64,000 nucleotides of DNA from a bacterium 1XD21-70 (GTDB lineage Bacteria > Bacillota > Clostridia > Lachnospirales > Lachnospiraceae). The DNA is taken from the NCBI GenBank assembly GCA_003669055.1, contig RAYB01000018.1, positions 25,656-89,655 of the forward strand, read 5' to 3'. The notes below the pieces were generated by a model. It ran no database searches. It was not told the origin of the DNA and saw nothing but the letters and a program-made list of their open reading frames with translations. The position numbers and the translations under genes are program-made. Below, piece after piece: positions 8,501 through 16,007 of the stretch (position 1 is the stretch's first letter; every line of letters begins with the position of its first letter).

Positions 8501-11153
8501 TATAACCGGTTCAGATGGAAAGATTTCTTTTACTGACCTCATTCCGGGAGAATATATTTTAACTGAGACAGAGGCACCAAGCGGATATAAACTTCCGGAT
8601 ACACCTACAATTAAGTTTGAAGTAAGCAATGAGGGGGGTGTGTCCATAAAGTCAGGATCAGCCACGGTCTCCAATGACAAAAAAACCATGACAATCAGCA
8701 ACAAATTTGAAATTGAGATTACGGTTGTTAAAGTTGATAAAGAGACAGGCAAAAAAAGAACTGATCTGGCTGGGGCAATATTTGAATTGGCAGAAGGGAC
8801 AGAAGGTTATTCGGGGGATTATGAGATAAAAGAAGATGGGGCTGTTAAAATTCCAATTCATAGAAAGGGACATTATACTTTAAGGGAGAAATTTGCTCCA
8901 AAGGGGTATCTGAAATTAGACAAGACATTTGGATTTGAGGTATGTGCAGATGGAAGTGTGAAGTGGGATGATGCTGCTGTTGCAGGTGGCTTTGTCCATG
9001 AAATTGATTCTAAGGCAATAACCATTCCCAATAACCGATCTGTCAGCTTGAGGGTTATAAAAACAGTAAATGAGAAAGATGCTGAAAAGAGTAATGAGCT
9101 CGCAGATGAAAAGTTTTCAATTAAAGTGCAGTTAGGGGAAGATGCGGCAGACAGGGGAGTTTATACGGCACAAAAAGGTGCTGTCAGCAAAGAGTATGAA
9201 GGTGATGGCATATATCGATTTGAAATGTACCGTTCAATAGTCGGTGAAGATGGAAAAACTATTGATGGCCATGATAATACCGTTACTATTACCGGAATCC
9301 CCACAGGAACAAAATACACAATTACGGAGGAACTGAGCGATATTCAGCAGGAAGGTGGAAATAAGTTAGATGAAATTGTGACTGATGACCCGACAGCAGC
9401 TGAGGGTAATGGGTTTATTGACGGAATATTGACAGATAAAGTAGTGGCAAAAGATCCAGTAATAAACCGAATAGAAACCGTCACCATCAAAAACGATTAT
9501 TTCCATTCAAAAACCAGGGATATCAAAGCCACAAAGCTATGGAAGGACGAGGCCGGTGAAGAATTAGAGGAAAACTTGCGTCCGGCAGCAATCAAGGTAC
9601 AGCTGATGTATGCAAAGGCCGAGAAGGATAGCGGAGGCAGCCTCCGGTATGGCGAGCCGAAAGTGTATGACCTCAGCTATGTTGAGGACGGTACAGTAAA
9701 AAATGATTATACGGCAGAGGCCACATTGGCAGCATCGGATAACCCGGAAGAAGACTGGACGGTAACCTTCAAAAACCTCCCCATTTACGACTGGGACGGC
9801 AATGAGTACCAGTACAGTATCGTGGAGACAGAGATTATCCCTAATGAAAAATGGGAGGAACTCGGATGGAGCGCGGAGGGAACCCCGGCACCGGCCCAAA
9901 TCGAAAACACCAATATTTTCAGGGTCTTTGGCGTGGATAAGGTAATGAAACAAAACGCTGAGACGAATGAGTGGGAGGAGACAGGCAGCTACGAGGTTCG
10001 CGGCGTCTTTGCGGCAGCATCAGATGGGAGGACGCTCCCGGCAGACGAGGAGGGCGAAAAGCTGGAAGAGCCCGCTTTGTACCCCATCACAAATACCTGG
10101 ATCCCCGCAGAAAAACTCGGTACAGGATTTACCATCAAGAAGATCGATTCCGAGACAGGCAAACCGTTGGAGAATGCAGTATTTGCCATGAAGTCTGATC
10201 AGGATCCGGAAGCTGTTTTTGAAGTGACGACGAATGGAGAAGGCTTTGCTACCTTCCCAGAACTTCCGGTCGGACGCTATGTTTTATGGGAGAAGGCGGC
10301 TCCGGAAGGATATCTTCCGATTCCGGAAGAGATGAAACTGATTGTTAATATCAGAAAGGATCTGGTAGATGTCTTTTCTGAGGACGACGGGCAGAAGGCC
10401 TGGAAGAACCGCTATCAGTGGTCGAACGAAGTTATCCATGCTGCCGATGTGATGAAGGATCTGACAAATGGCTTAAATGATTTGGATTTGGGCGGCATCC
10501 TTACCGTGGCCAATGACCCGGTCAAAGGGCGGCTTAGCCTTTCTAAACATATCCGTTTGAATGGGAGCATAGAGAAATGGCTGAATGAATTTTCCTTTGG
10601 TATCTATGACAGTGACGGCAATCTGGTTGATACGATTGTCGTGAAGGCAAATGATGAAGTTAAGACCTCCAAGGAGTTAAGGTATGGCAAATATACCGTC
10701 GCTGAGATCGGGGATGGGAACGTCATAGGCGGCTATACGTGGCTGGGGGCAGTGTTTGAACTTAAGGACGGGGACAGCAAGGTGGAAGTTAACCTGGACA
10801 CCGCCAGGTTCCAGTTCGAGATTAAGGAAGACGGTGAGATCGTCCGTGTGGAGGCTGCCAATGATTATGTCCGTCAGCCTGGCGGCGGCGGTGGCGGAGG
10901 CGGAGGCGGCGGCAGCAGCCGTCGTTCCGGCGGAGGAGGTGGTACTACCGTGATCACTGACCCGGCGGTGCCGCTGGCAAACCTTCCGGAGGAACTGGTT
11001 ACTTTGCCGGAGGAGGATGTGCCATTGGCAGGGCTTCTTCCGCGGACCGGAGACGCACGCAATCGTACAATGTGGCTGTTGTTATTTGGCGGAGCCGGGA
11101 TCGGTATGCTGCTGGCAGCCGTAGGGCTGAGGAAAAAGAAGGAGGAAGAGTAA
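5523..11153 (+). CDS. sortase-anchored thioester-domain / Cna-B adhesin (1,876 aa)
   Basis: A giant surface protein. Order: signal peptide (1-38, ending AAFA-AGE); a ~90-residue globular part; a long Glu/Thr/Ser-rich stalk (about 170-480) with short repeats; a region about 490-640; and a thioester domain near 650-810 with Cys711 in AYCIEPG and Gln790 in ATQLLVW. These are the two residues that form the internal thioester in TED adhesins. Several Cna-B/SpaA-like domains follow, with recognisable ends such as PGEYILTETEAPSGYKLP, REKFAPKGYL and VGRYVLWEKAAPEGYLP. A poly-glycine hinge precedes LPRTG at 1839-1843, then a hydrophobic segment and an RKKKEEE tail, the classic sortase signal. The likely role is covalent attachment to host or matrix molecules. 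Ribosome binding site AGGAG is just upstream of ATG 5523. The middle of the gene is AT-rich unlike both ends. Confidence 0.92.
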   Translation: MFKMFRKNYRRAVAYLLTAAMVFTNLSWNTGAAFAAGESEGALFVVDGQALKQAIDSTAMGGEEFGFSSLELIAEKKSIRNKYKAALGVGNVYELEVGVDGKYAPEDTSMRVFYSAAVRKVIFLFLNESERVVSFRVNIDGYESAEVEVRPNAERMMDEADRIFAENYEAGDMIDDEVKKPSAEVVAPAEDAEAMEGTLEAEEETDGEVPSTGEETSADGGESREESTGSREETPAETETIETETMETETMEAETSGAESTDGEKQEEETTQEAADVESEAKAMAETEAEEEEGVALRGSEEVAGISRHVAALVATANELPEEGLTAPENIESEEAGDLEIPEGKHESEGIPEGDKSEEADVTEATVPVEAAAPTETAEPDFGAGEAEGTTEPVETEEEAEATKESDGSSAAEEEESESSSAAEEEESESSSAAEEEESGSSAAGEEGSESSSAAEESGTTEDGSPEETVPSEEEAGQLLEGEDLEILGVLEGKDLPTVTVLEHVNARAIQVDADDIFEIVANADEERFAEYDFVLPLFMPDPEDEESGEFVPFALPLGAQMLELKGVAPETEGTWSSSDPEILSIDETGFVETHTQGETEVSFTYGAFADEADSADAEGAEGEDGSEVTLVWKVLVYDEQYDVMAENYGSGAFMIGFPRGNWGLKGKFSPENGLSLKNGWESSGTKNNTFSVHIVGTNSSEGMNGKVAYCIEPGIDLGAFELEGTTSLGVRDEDWWENLDRYHDEKLNLSGEQIKILIGRVISAGYHGKVSSQWKTDKISDVQKIIATQLLVWEVVVGERDASFKKIPAGDGNCGVKEIIGRDHTWKSEINNYYNQIAAAVEETCKTPSLKGNTTLLWNKQNRRFETTLTDSEKVIGQYTFEKNNRVNVDVNTNNTITVWSNEPLDGTVELKAARGVERQGIVVWTDNQRGGKQDIATYSGTTTDSVGFSVKVRTSGTAKIDLDIKKINGETKEALSGAKFSLKGPSKEGEYITGSDGKISFTDLIPGEYILTETEAPSGYKLPDTPTIKFEVSNEGGVSIKSGSATVSNDKKTMTISNKFEIEITVVKVDKETGKKRTDLAGAIFELAEGTEGYSGDYEIKEDGAVKIPIHRKGHYTLREKFAPKGYLKLDKTFGFEVCADGSVKWDDAAVAGGFVHEIDSKAITIPNNRSVSLRVIKTVNEKDAEKSNELADEKFSIKVQLGEDAADRGVYTAQKGAVSKEYEGDGIYRFEMYRSIVGEDGKTIDGHDNTVTITGIPTGTKYTITEELSDIQQEGGNKLDEIVTDDPTAAEGNGFIDGILTDKVVAKDPVINRIETVTIKNDYFHSKTRDIKATKLWKDEAGEELEENLRPAAIKVQLMYAKAEKDSGGSLRYGEPKVYDLSYVEDGTVKNDYTAEATLAASDNPEEDWTVTFKNLPIYDWDGNEYQYSIVETEIIPNEKWEELGWSAEGTPAPAQIENTNIFRVFGVDKVMKQNAETNEWEETGSYEVRGVFAAASDGRTLPADEEGEKLEEPALYPITNTWIPAEKLGTGFTIKKIDSETGKPLENAVFAMKSDQDPEAVFEVTTNGEGFATFPELPVGRYVLWEKAAPEGYLPIPEEMKLIVNIRKDLVDVFSEDDGQKAWKNRYQWSNEVIHAADVMKDLTNGLNDLDLGGILTVANDPVKGRLSLSKHIRLNGSIEKWLNEFSFGIYDSDGNLVDTIVVKANDEVKTSKELRYGKYTVAEIGDGNVIGGYTWLGAVFELKDGDSKVEVNLDTARFQFEIKEDGEIVRVEAANDYVRQPGGGGGGGGGGGSSRRSGGGGGTTVITDPAVPLANLPEELVTLPEEDVPLAGLLPRTGDARNRTMWLLLFGGAGIGMLLAAVGLRKKKEEE
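6747..6896 (+). repeat. in-gene Ser-Ala-Glu repeat tract
   Basis: About five degenerate copies of a 33-bp unit encode SSSAAEEEESE-like blocks in the adhesin stalk. A second, shorter tract of ETETM repeats lies at about 6225-6295. Copies at the DNA level are near identical, so length variation by slippage or recombination is likely. Confidence 0.8.
7450..9480 (+). other. AT-rich mosaic segment inside the adhesin gene
   Basis: By eye, base and codon use shift to AT-rich (AAA, ATA, TTA, GAA dominate) from about 7450 and return to GC-rich use near 9480-9540. The segment covers the thioester domain and the first Cna-B-like domains. The frame is unbroken. The limits are approximate. Confidence 0.6.
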
Positions 11154-11315
11154 AAAAGAAAGAAAAAGCCATTGCTGAATTAAGAATTTCTTCATAATCT
11201 ATTTAAACATTTTACAAGCATTCTGGAAAATATTGTGATATACTAAACGCATACAAAGAAAGACATAGTGAAATCCTCAATCCTTTTTGAATCCTGGATT
11301 TATAGGAAAAGAATA

Positions 11316-11358
11316 CAGCCTCTGTGCTGCCCATCACGGCACAGAGGCTGCTTTTCTT
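11316..11358 (+). terminator. intrinsic terminator after the adhesin gene
   Basis: A perfect 12-bp stem, CAGCCTCTGTGC (11316-11327) with GCACAGAGGCTG (11339-11350), an 11-base loop, then CTTTTCTT. Confidence 0.9.
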
Positions 11359-11427
11359 ATAAAGAGATTCTTTTTGTCAGCATACTAGGCCAACGTGCCA
11401 ATGGAAATTGGCCATAGAGCCGGTTTT

Positions 11428-11853
11428 TTAGGTGAGCGGCAGAGGGGCAACCAGGAACATGGTGACCGTGGCGGAGACAATCTGCCGGCCGTCCTCAGTG
11501 GTGGCGCCAACCTGGATGACAACCGTGCGGCGCCCTTTGTGGATGGCATTGCCCTCAACATACACGGTGCCGGTCTGGAAGGCGCGGAGGAAGTTTATGC
11601 TGGCCTGCTGGGTCACATTGGCGAATTCATAGGCATAGGCAGCCATTCCCGACACCATATCACACAAGGAGAAGAGGAAGCCGCCATGCAGGTTGCCGTA
11701 CAGATTCAATGCATCCTCTGTGATTTCAATTTTAATGCGGGCATGCCCTGGTGCGATTTCCAGCAGTTCTGCGCTGCCCAGGCCGCCCAAGGGTTTAATA
11801 TGTTTTAGGATTCCTTCCATTATTTCTGGTTTTATTTCCTGACTTGTACTCAT
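11428..11853 (-). CDS. PaaI-type hotdog-fold thioesterase (141 aa)
   Basis: A single-domain hotdog protein of the PaaI/YbgC-like acyl-CoA thioesterase group. It shows the typical GNLHGGFLFSLCDMVSG helix (about residues 53-70), where the HGG loop and following acidic residue shape the active site, followed by the QASINFLRAF strand. The length is normal. It has a good ribosome binding site (GGGAGGT). It is divergent from the acyl-CoA dehydrogenase at 12081, sharing a 230-base AT-rich regulatory region. In this context it probably releases acids from CoA thioesters made or misprocessed by the neighbouring cluster, recovering CoA. The substrate is not readable from sequence. Confidence 0.85.
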   Translation of the reverse strand: MSTSQEIKPEIMEGILKHIKPLGGLGSAELLEIAPGHARIKIEITEDALNLYGNLHGGFLFSLCDMVSGMAAYAYEFANVTQQASINFLRAFQTGTVYVEGNAIHKGRRTVVIQVGATTEDGRQIVSATVTMFLVAPLPLT

Positions 11854-11994
11854 AAAAATACCTCCCTGTGCAAAATTGACATATAATCGATAAAAACTAC
11901 AATACTATAGCATGATTTGATGGGATTCTCAATGAAAAATCATGATACATCCGTAAAAACTATCAATTATAGATAAAAGGATTGGAAGGAACGA

Positions 11995-12058
11995 TTGGAT
12001 GTTTGCACTTATTAACGATATAATAACCAATATAAAGAAACGTTAAAAATAAAACGTT
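11995..12058 (+). promoter_or_regulatory. promoter and paired AACGTT boxes of the CoA cluster
   Basis: A candidate promoter is TTGGAT (11995-12000), 18 bp, TATAAT (12019-12024). Downstream of it, the palindrome AACGTT occurs twice in the context AAACGTTA (12039-12044 and 12053-12058), just ahead of the AAGGAGG ribosome binding site. The upstream part of the gap also holds CTAT-N5-ATAG near 11960-11972. These may be sites for the LysR regulator at 23101 or another factor. Confidence 0.45.
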
Positions 12059-12080
12059 ATAAAAAAGGAGGAACACACAC

Positions 12081-13265
12081 ATGAGCAAGTTGACAAAGGA
12101 GCAATTCCAGGCTTATCTCAAGCAGATCCGCGAATTGGCAGAAGGGCCGCTGGAGGAGATTCAGAAGGAAGTTGAGGTTACCAACAAGTTCCCGCAGGAA
12201 TTCTACGACCTGGCGATCAAGAATGATCTGTATCGCTGCTCTCTTCCGGAAGAGTACGGCGGCTGGGGATTAAACGAGCTGGAAATCCTGCAGGTACAGG
12301 AAGAGTTCTCCAGAGGGCCGGGCGGAATGCGTATGCATCTCCACTATGCAATGGATCTGAACTGGAGAATCCTGGATGACTACGGCAGCAAGGAACTGAA
12401 GGATGAGTATATGAGCAAGTTCCAGGATAAGTCCGTATTTACCTGCTTTGCTTTGACCGAGGCTACCGGCGGAACCGGTGCTGACTTACATACCACCGCA
12501 GTGAAGGAAGGCGACTATTATGTGCTGAACGGCGAGAAGACCCTGATCTCCCATACCGACTGCTGTGAGTTCGCTTATGTGATAGCAGTGACCAATCCGG
12601 AGTCCCACAAGGATGACAGGCTGTCTGCATTCTTCGTGCCCCTGGATGCTCCGGGATTTGAAGTGATCAACATGCCGCATATGATGGGCTGCCGCGGCGC
12701 CGGACATGGTGACCTGAAATTCACCAACTGCAAGATTGACAAGAAGTATTTGCTGGGAAGAGAAGGCCAGGGTCTTGAGATTGCCATGCACTCCCTGTCT
12801 GTATCCCGTGCTCATATCGCAGCCAGCAACCTGGGAATGGCTCAGAGAATGTTGGAGCTGTCCCTGCAGTATGCTGCTGACCGTGTAACCTTCGGCAAGC
12901 CGATCGGAACCCGCCAGGCAATCCGCTGCAAGATCGCTGATATGTCCATGATGGTACACGCTCTGCGCTGCATGGTTTACGATTTCGCAAAATCTTATGA
13001 AGAAGAGCCGACTGGTGAGTACATTGAGGAGAAGGCAGCTATGTGTAAGCTATACAGCATTGACACCACCAGAAAAGTCAGCGACGAGATGCTGGAGATT
13101 TTCGGCGGCGTAGGCTATTTTGAAGACTGCAAATATGGCCCCGTAGAGCGTCTGTACCGCGACTGCCGCGCAATGTGGCTGGAAGAAGGCGCACCGACTG
13201 TCCAGAGAATCACCATCTCCAGAAACACCATCAAACACGGCGCAAAGATGGAATATGTACTGTAA
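12081..13265 (+). CDS. acyl-CoA dehydrogenase family enzyme (394 aa), possibly an enoyl-CoA reductase
   Basis: FAD-dependent acyl-CoA dehydrogenase fold over the full length. N-terminal helical domain to about 115, then CFALTEATGGTGADLHTTAVKEG with the FAD/substrate beta-domain, then the C-terminal helices with DRVTFGKPIGTRQAI and FGGVGYF. The catalytic base is Glu369 in EEGAPTVQR, the position used by CaiA/MCAD-type enzymes. The ribosome binding site AAGGAGG is strong. It is the first gene of the cluster. A terminator-like hairpin separates it from the CoA-transferase. With EtfBA encoded downstream, it can exchange electrons with ETF in either direction; in an anaerobe with a CoA-transferase it may well act as a reductase, as CaiA does. 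Substrate unknown. Confidence 0.9.
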   Translation: MSKLTKEQFQAYLKQIRELAEGPLEEIQKEVEVTNKFPQEFYDLAIKNDLYRCSLPEEYGGWGLNELEILQVQEEFSRGPGGMRMHLHYAMDLNWRILDDYGSKELKDEYMSKFQDKSVFTCFALTEATGGTGADLHTTAVKEGDYYVLNGEKTLISHTDCCEFAYVIAVTNPESHKDDRLSAFFVPLDAPGFEVINMPHMMGCRGAGHGDLKFTNCKIDKKYLLGREGQGLEIAMHSLSVSRAHIAASNLGMAQRMLELSLQYAADRVTFGKPIGTRQAIRCKIADMSMMVHALRCMVYDFAKSYEEEPTGEYIEEKAAMCKLYSIDTTRKVSDEMLEIFGGVGYFEDCKYGPVERLYRDCRAMWLEEGAPTVQRITISRNTIKHGAKMEYVL

Positions 13266-13351
13266 TTGAGCAGTGCAGAGCGGAATCGAGGCGTGGCACT
13301 GCAAAGCCGCCCTCATAAGCCAACCACATAATTCTTTGTGAGAAAACAAGG

Positions 13352-13385
13352 TCATCAGGTTCGGGCCGGATCTGGTGACTTTTTT
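13352..13385 (+). terminator. terminator-like hairpin between cluster genes
   Basis: GTCATCAG (13352-13359) pairs with CTGGTGAC (13373-13380) with one G-T pair, followed directly by TTTTT. It lies 38 bases ahead of the CoA-transferase start, so it probably lowers or conditions read-through rather than ending the operon. Confidence 0.6.
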
Positions 13386-13422
13386 GACTTAAAATTAACA
13401 AATTGAATGGAGGAAATTGACC

Positions 13423-14649
13423 GTGAAACCATTACAGGGAGTAAAAGTAGTAGACCTGACCACCTATCTGGCCGCCCCGACCACTGGCCGTGTTCTTGGA
13501 GAATGGGGTGCTGACGTTGTAAAGATTGAGTCCGCTAAAGGCGATCCGGCGAGAACCCAGGGAGCTGTATTCAACATGCCGTTCACTGACGATGAGAACC
13601 TGGCATTTGATGTGGCCAACATGAACAAAAAGTTCATTACCCTGAACCTAAAAGACCCCAAAGGCCTAGAGATTGCCTACAAACTGCTGGCAGAGGCTGA
13701 TGTATTCCTGACCAACACCAGAACCAAATCCCTGACCAAGTTAGGCTTAGACTATGACACCCTGAAAGAAAAATTCCCCAGGCTGATCTTCGCCCAGGTG
13801 CTTGGCTACGGCGAGAAAGGGCCGGAGAAGGATACCGCAGGCTTTGACGTAACCTGCTACATGGCAAGAGGCGGTGTGTTCGGAACCACCGTAAACCGCG
13901 GTGACGCACCCATGATTCCTACCAACGGCTTTGGAGATTTCCAGGTATCCTTAGCACTGGCTTCCGGCATCTGTGCTTCTTTGTATGCCAGAGAGAAGAG
14001 CGGCCAGGGTGACAAGATCACCATCAGCCTGCATCATTCCGCCGTATATGCACTGAGCACCGGCCTGATCTCTGCCCAGTACGGCAACCAGTATCCGAAG
14101 AACAGAAAAGAAGTCCCCAATCCGTTCAACAACGTGTTCCGCACCAAGGACGGCAAGTGGCTGGTACTGTGCTGCCCGGAATATGACCGTGATTACGAAA
14201 AGATCATGACCCTGCTTGGCAGAGAAGACATGATCGGCAATGAGAAATACATCCACTGTGCAGAGGTCAACAACAACCATCTGAATTCGGAAGTAACCGA
14301 CATATTGGATGAAGCCATGGCAAACTTCACCAGGGATGAACTGATGGCAAAATTCAAAGCCAATGACCTGGCCTGTGAGGCAGCTTATGAGCCCCTTGAC
14401 ATCTACAAGGACGAACAGGCACATGCCAACAATGTCCTGGCCAGGATTCCCTACCCCTCCGGTGAGAAATTCATGCCCACCAACCCGGTAAACTTTGCTT
14501 CCATGGGCAATCCGGAATATGTAATCGGTGGTTCCCAGGGCGCCCATACGGTAGAACTGATGAAGCATCTGGGCTACTCGGACGCAGAGATCGAGGAGGC
14601 GCTGTCTACGGGTGCTGCCACCGGTGAGACCAAGCTGAGAAAGCTGTAA
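13423..14649 (+). CDS. class III (CaiB/BaiF/FldA-type) CoA-transferase (408 aa)
   Basis: This family moves CoA between carboxylic acids through an aspartyl-CoA thioester intermediate. GTG 13423 is taken as start because GGAGG at 13409-13413 is well spaced to it; the TTG at 13417 is too close. The N-terminus LQGVKVVDLTTYLAAPTTGR and the segment GADVVKIES are typical. The catalytic Asp is predicted at residue 172 in TNGFGDFQ. From memory the protein is most like FldA (phenyllactate/cinnamate) and HadA (2-hydroxyisocaproate) of Clostridia, which feed acyl-CoA reduction. It lies between two acyl-CoA dehydrogenase genes, so it probably recycles CoA from product to substrate, with the ligase at 18043 for priming. 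Confidence 0.9.
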   Translation: MKPLQGVKVVDLTTYLAAPTTGRVLGEWGADVVKIESAKGDPARTQGAVFNMPFTDDENLAFDVANMNKKFITLNLKDPKGLEIAYKLLAEADVFLTNTRTKSLTKLGLDYDTLKEKFPRLIFAQVLGYGEKGPEKDTAGFDVTCYMARGGVFGTTVNRGDAPMIPTNGFGDFQVSLALASGICASLYAREKSGQGDKITISLHHSAVYALSTGLISAQYGNQYPKNRKEVPNPFNNVFRTKDGKWLVLCCPEYDRDYEKIMTLLGREDMIGNEKYIHCAEVNNNHLNSEVTDILDEAMANFTRDELMAKFKANDLACEAAYEPLDIYKDEQAHANNVLARIPYPSGEKFMPTNPVNFASMGNPEYVIGGSQGAHTVELMKHLGYSDAEIEEALSTGAATGETKLRKL

Positions 14650-14700
14650 CCTATTACTTATAACAGTTCCCGTTTGCGGACTGTTGCCATTATACAGAAA

Positions 14701-14796
14701 ACAGCAGCAATTCTGGCAAATTCCCTTCATTAATATTGAGAAATACCATTTCAGAAATGCTTGTAATACCCCGTAAAACAGCCAGATTGCTGCTGT
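14701..14796. other. long inverted repeat between CoA-transferase and second acyl-CoA dehydrogenase
   Basis: ACAGCAGCAATTCTGGC (14701-14717) is matched by GCCAGATTGCTGCTGT (14781-14796), complementary apart from one missing base, with a 63-base AT-rich loop. There is no T-run. It could be an mRNA stability or processing structure in the leader of the second dehydrogenase. Confidence 0.55.
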
Positions 14797-14831
14797 CCTC
14801 CAATGAAAATTTTAAGGAAAGGTGAAACGAT

Positions 14832-15974
14832 ATGAGTTTACTTTACACCGACGAGCAAAAAGAACTGCTCGCCATGGTTCGCGAAATGGCGGAGAACGAA
14901 ATCAAGCCTTATGTTCAGGAAGCAGATGAAAAAGGCGAGTGCCCGAGAGAATTGTTTGACTGGGGCTTTAAGATGGGGCTCCATATGCTGGAGATCCCGG
15001 AAGAGTACGGCGGAACCGGCTTAAGCTATGAGACCACAGCAATGATTTTTGAGGAACTGGCCAAGGTGGATGCTGGTTATGCCATCAGCTTTGTTACCTC
15101 CTTTGTTGCTCTGAGAAATGTTATCCTGGCCGGAACTCCCGAGCAGGGCAAATATTTTGCCGATGTGGTGAAGCCGGGCAAATTTGCTGCTTTTGCACTG
15201 ACAGAGCCGAATGCAGGATCGGATCCTGGTGCTATGCGTGCCACTGCCGTGAAGGACGGCGAGGATTATATCCTGAACGGAAATAAGACCTTTATCACCA
15301 ACGGCGCTCTGGCTTCTATCATGGTCGGCTTCTTCAAGACCAGCCCGGAGAAGGGCAACCGCGGTATTTCTGCATTTATCGTGGAGGCAGATGCACCGGG
15401 AATCACTATCGGTAAGCATGAGAACAAGATGGGCCTGCGCCTTTCCAACACAACGGACGTTACCTTTGAAAATGTACGGGTAAAGGCTTCCGCCATGCTG
15501 GGGGAAGAGGGCAGCGGCTTTAAGCTGGCTTTAAATGCCCTGAACCTGTCCCGTGCATTCGTGGCAACCATGGCTGTGGGCATCATGCAGCGTGCGCTGG
15601 ATGAGTCCGTGAAATATGCCAAGGAGAGAAAGCAGTTCGGACAGCCGATCATCAACTTCCAGATGGTTCAGCAGATGCTGGCCGATATGGCAATCAAAAT
15701 CGAAGCTTCCCGCTGCCTGGTGAATAATACCATGCGGATGATGGATAACGGCAGCCTGGTACGGAAAGAGGGCTCTATCACCAAGACTTTTGTATCGGAC
15801 TGCGCGCAGGAGGTAACCTCCAACGCCGTGCAGATCTTCGGCGGGTATGGCTACAGCAAAGAGTACCCGGTTGAAAAGCTGATGCGTGACTGCAAGGTAT
15901 TCCAGATTTTTGAGGGCGCGAACCAGGTACAGAGAATGACCATCGCCGGAGAACTGAACCGGGAATACAAATAG
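14832..15974 (+). CDS. acyl-CoA dehydrogenase (380 aa)
   Basis: A standard-length acyl-CoA dehydrogenase, more canonical than the paralogue at 12081. It has EIPEEYGGTG, FAAFALTEPNAGSDPGAM (FAD loop), FITNGALASIMV, RKQFGQPIINFQ and FGGYGYSKEYPVEKLMRD, with catalytic Glu361 in FEGANQVQR. EtfB follows 33 bases downstream, so it is the likely main partner of the encoded ETF. Acyl-CoA dehydrogenase next to etfBA is the arrangement of Clostridia bcd and of E. coli ydiO-ydiQR and caiA-fixAB. Two dehydrogenases in one cluster suggest two successive double-bond oxidations or reductions of one ring or chain. Substrate unknown. Confidence 0.92.
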   Translation: MSLLYTDEQKELLAMVREMAENEIKPYVQEADEKGECPRELFDWGFKMGLHMLEIPEEYGGTGLSYETTAMIFEELAKVDAGYAISFVTSFVALRNVILAGTPEQGKYFADVVKPGKFAAFALTEPNAGSDPGAMRATAVKDGEDYILNGNKTFITNGALASIMVGFFKTSPEKGNRGISAFIVEADAPGITIGKHENKMGLRLSNTTDVTFENVRVKASAMLGEEGSGFKLALNALNLSRAFVATMAVGIMQRALDESVKYAKERKQFGQPIINFQMVQQMLADMAIKIEASRCLVNNTMRMMDNGSLVRKEGSITKTFVSDCAQEVTSNAVQIFGGYGYSKEYPVEKLMRDCKVFQIFEGANQVQRMTIAGELNREYK

Positions 15975-16007
15975 AACCGATACATAATGATAGGAGGAGG
16001 AAGCAAG

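Noticed and set aside
13951..14730. Minus-strand open frame of 259 codons opposite the CoA-transferase
   Set aside because: Shadow of a well-recognised gene; no promoter or ribosome binding site and no family motif.
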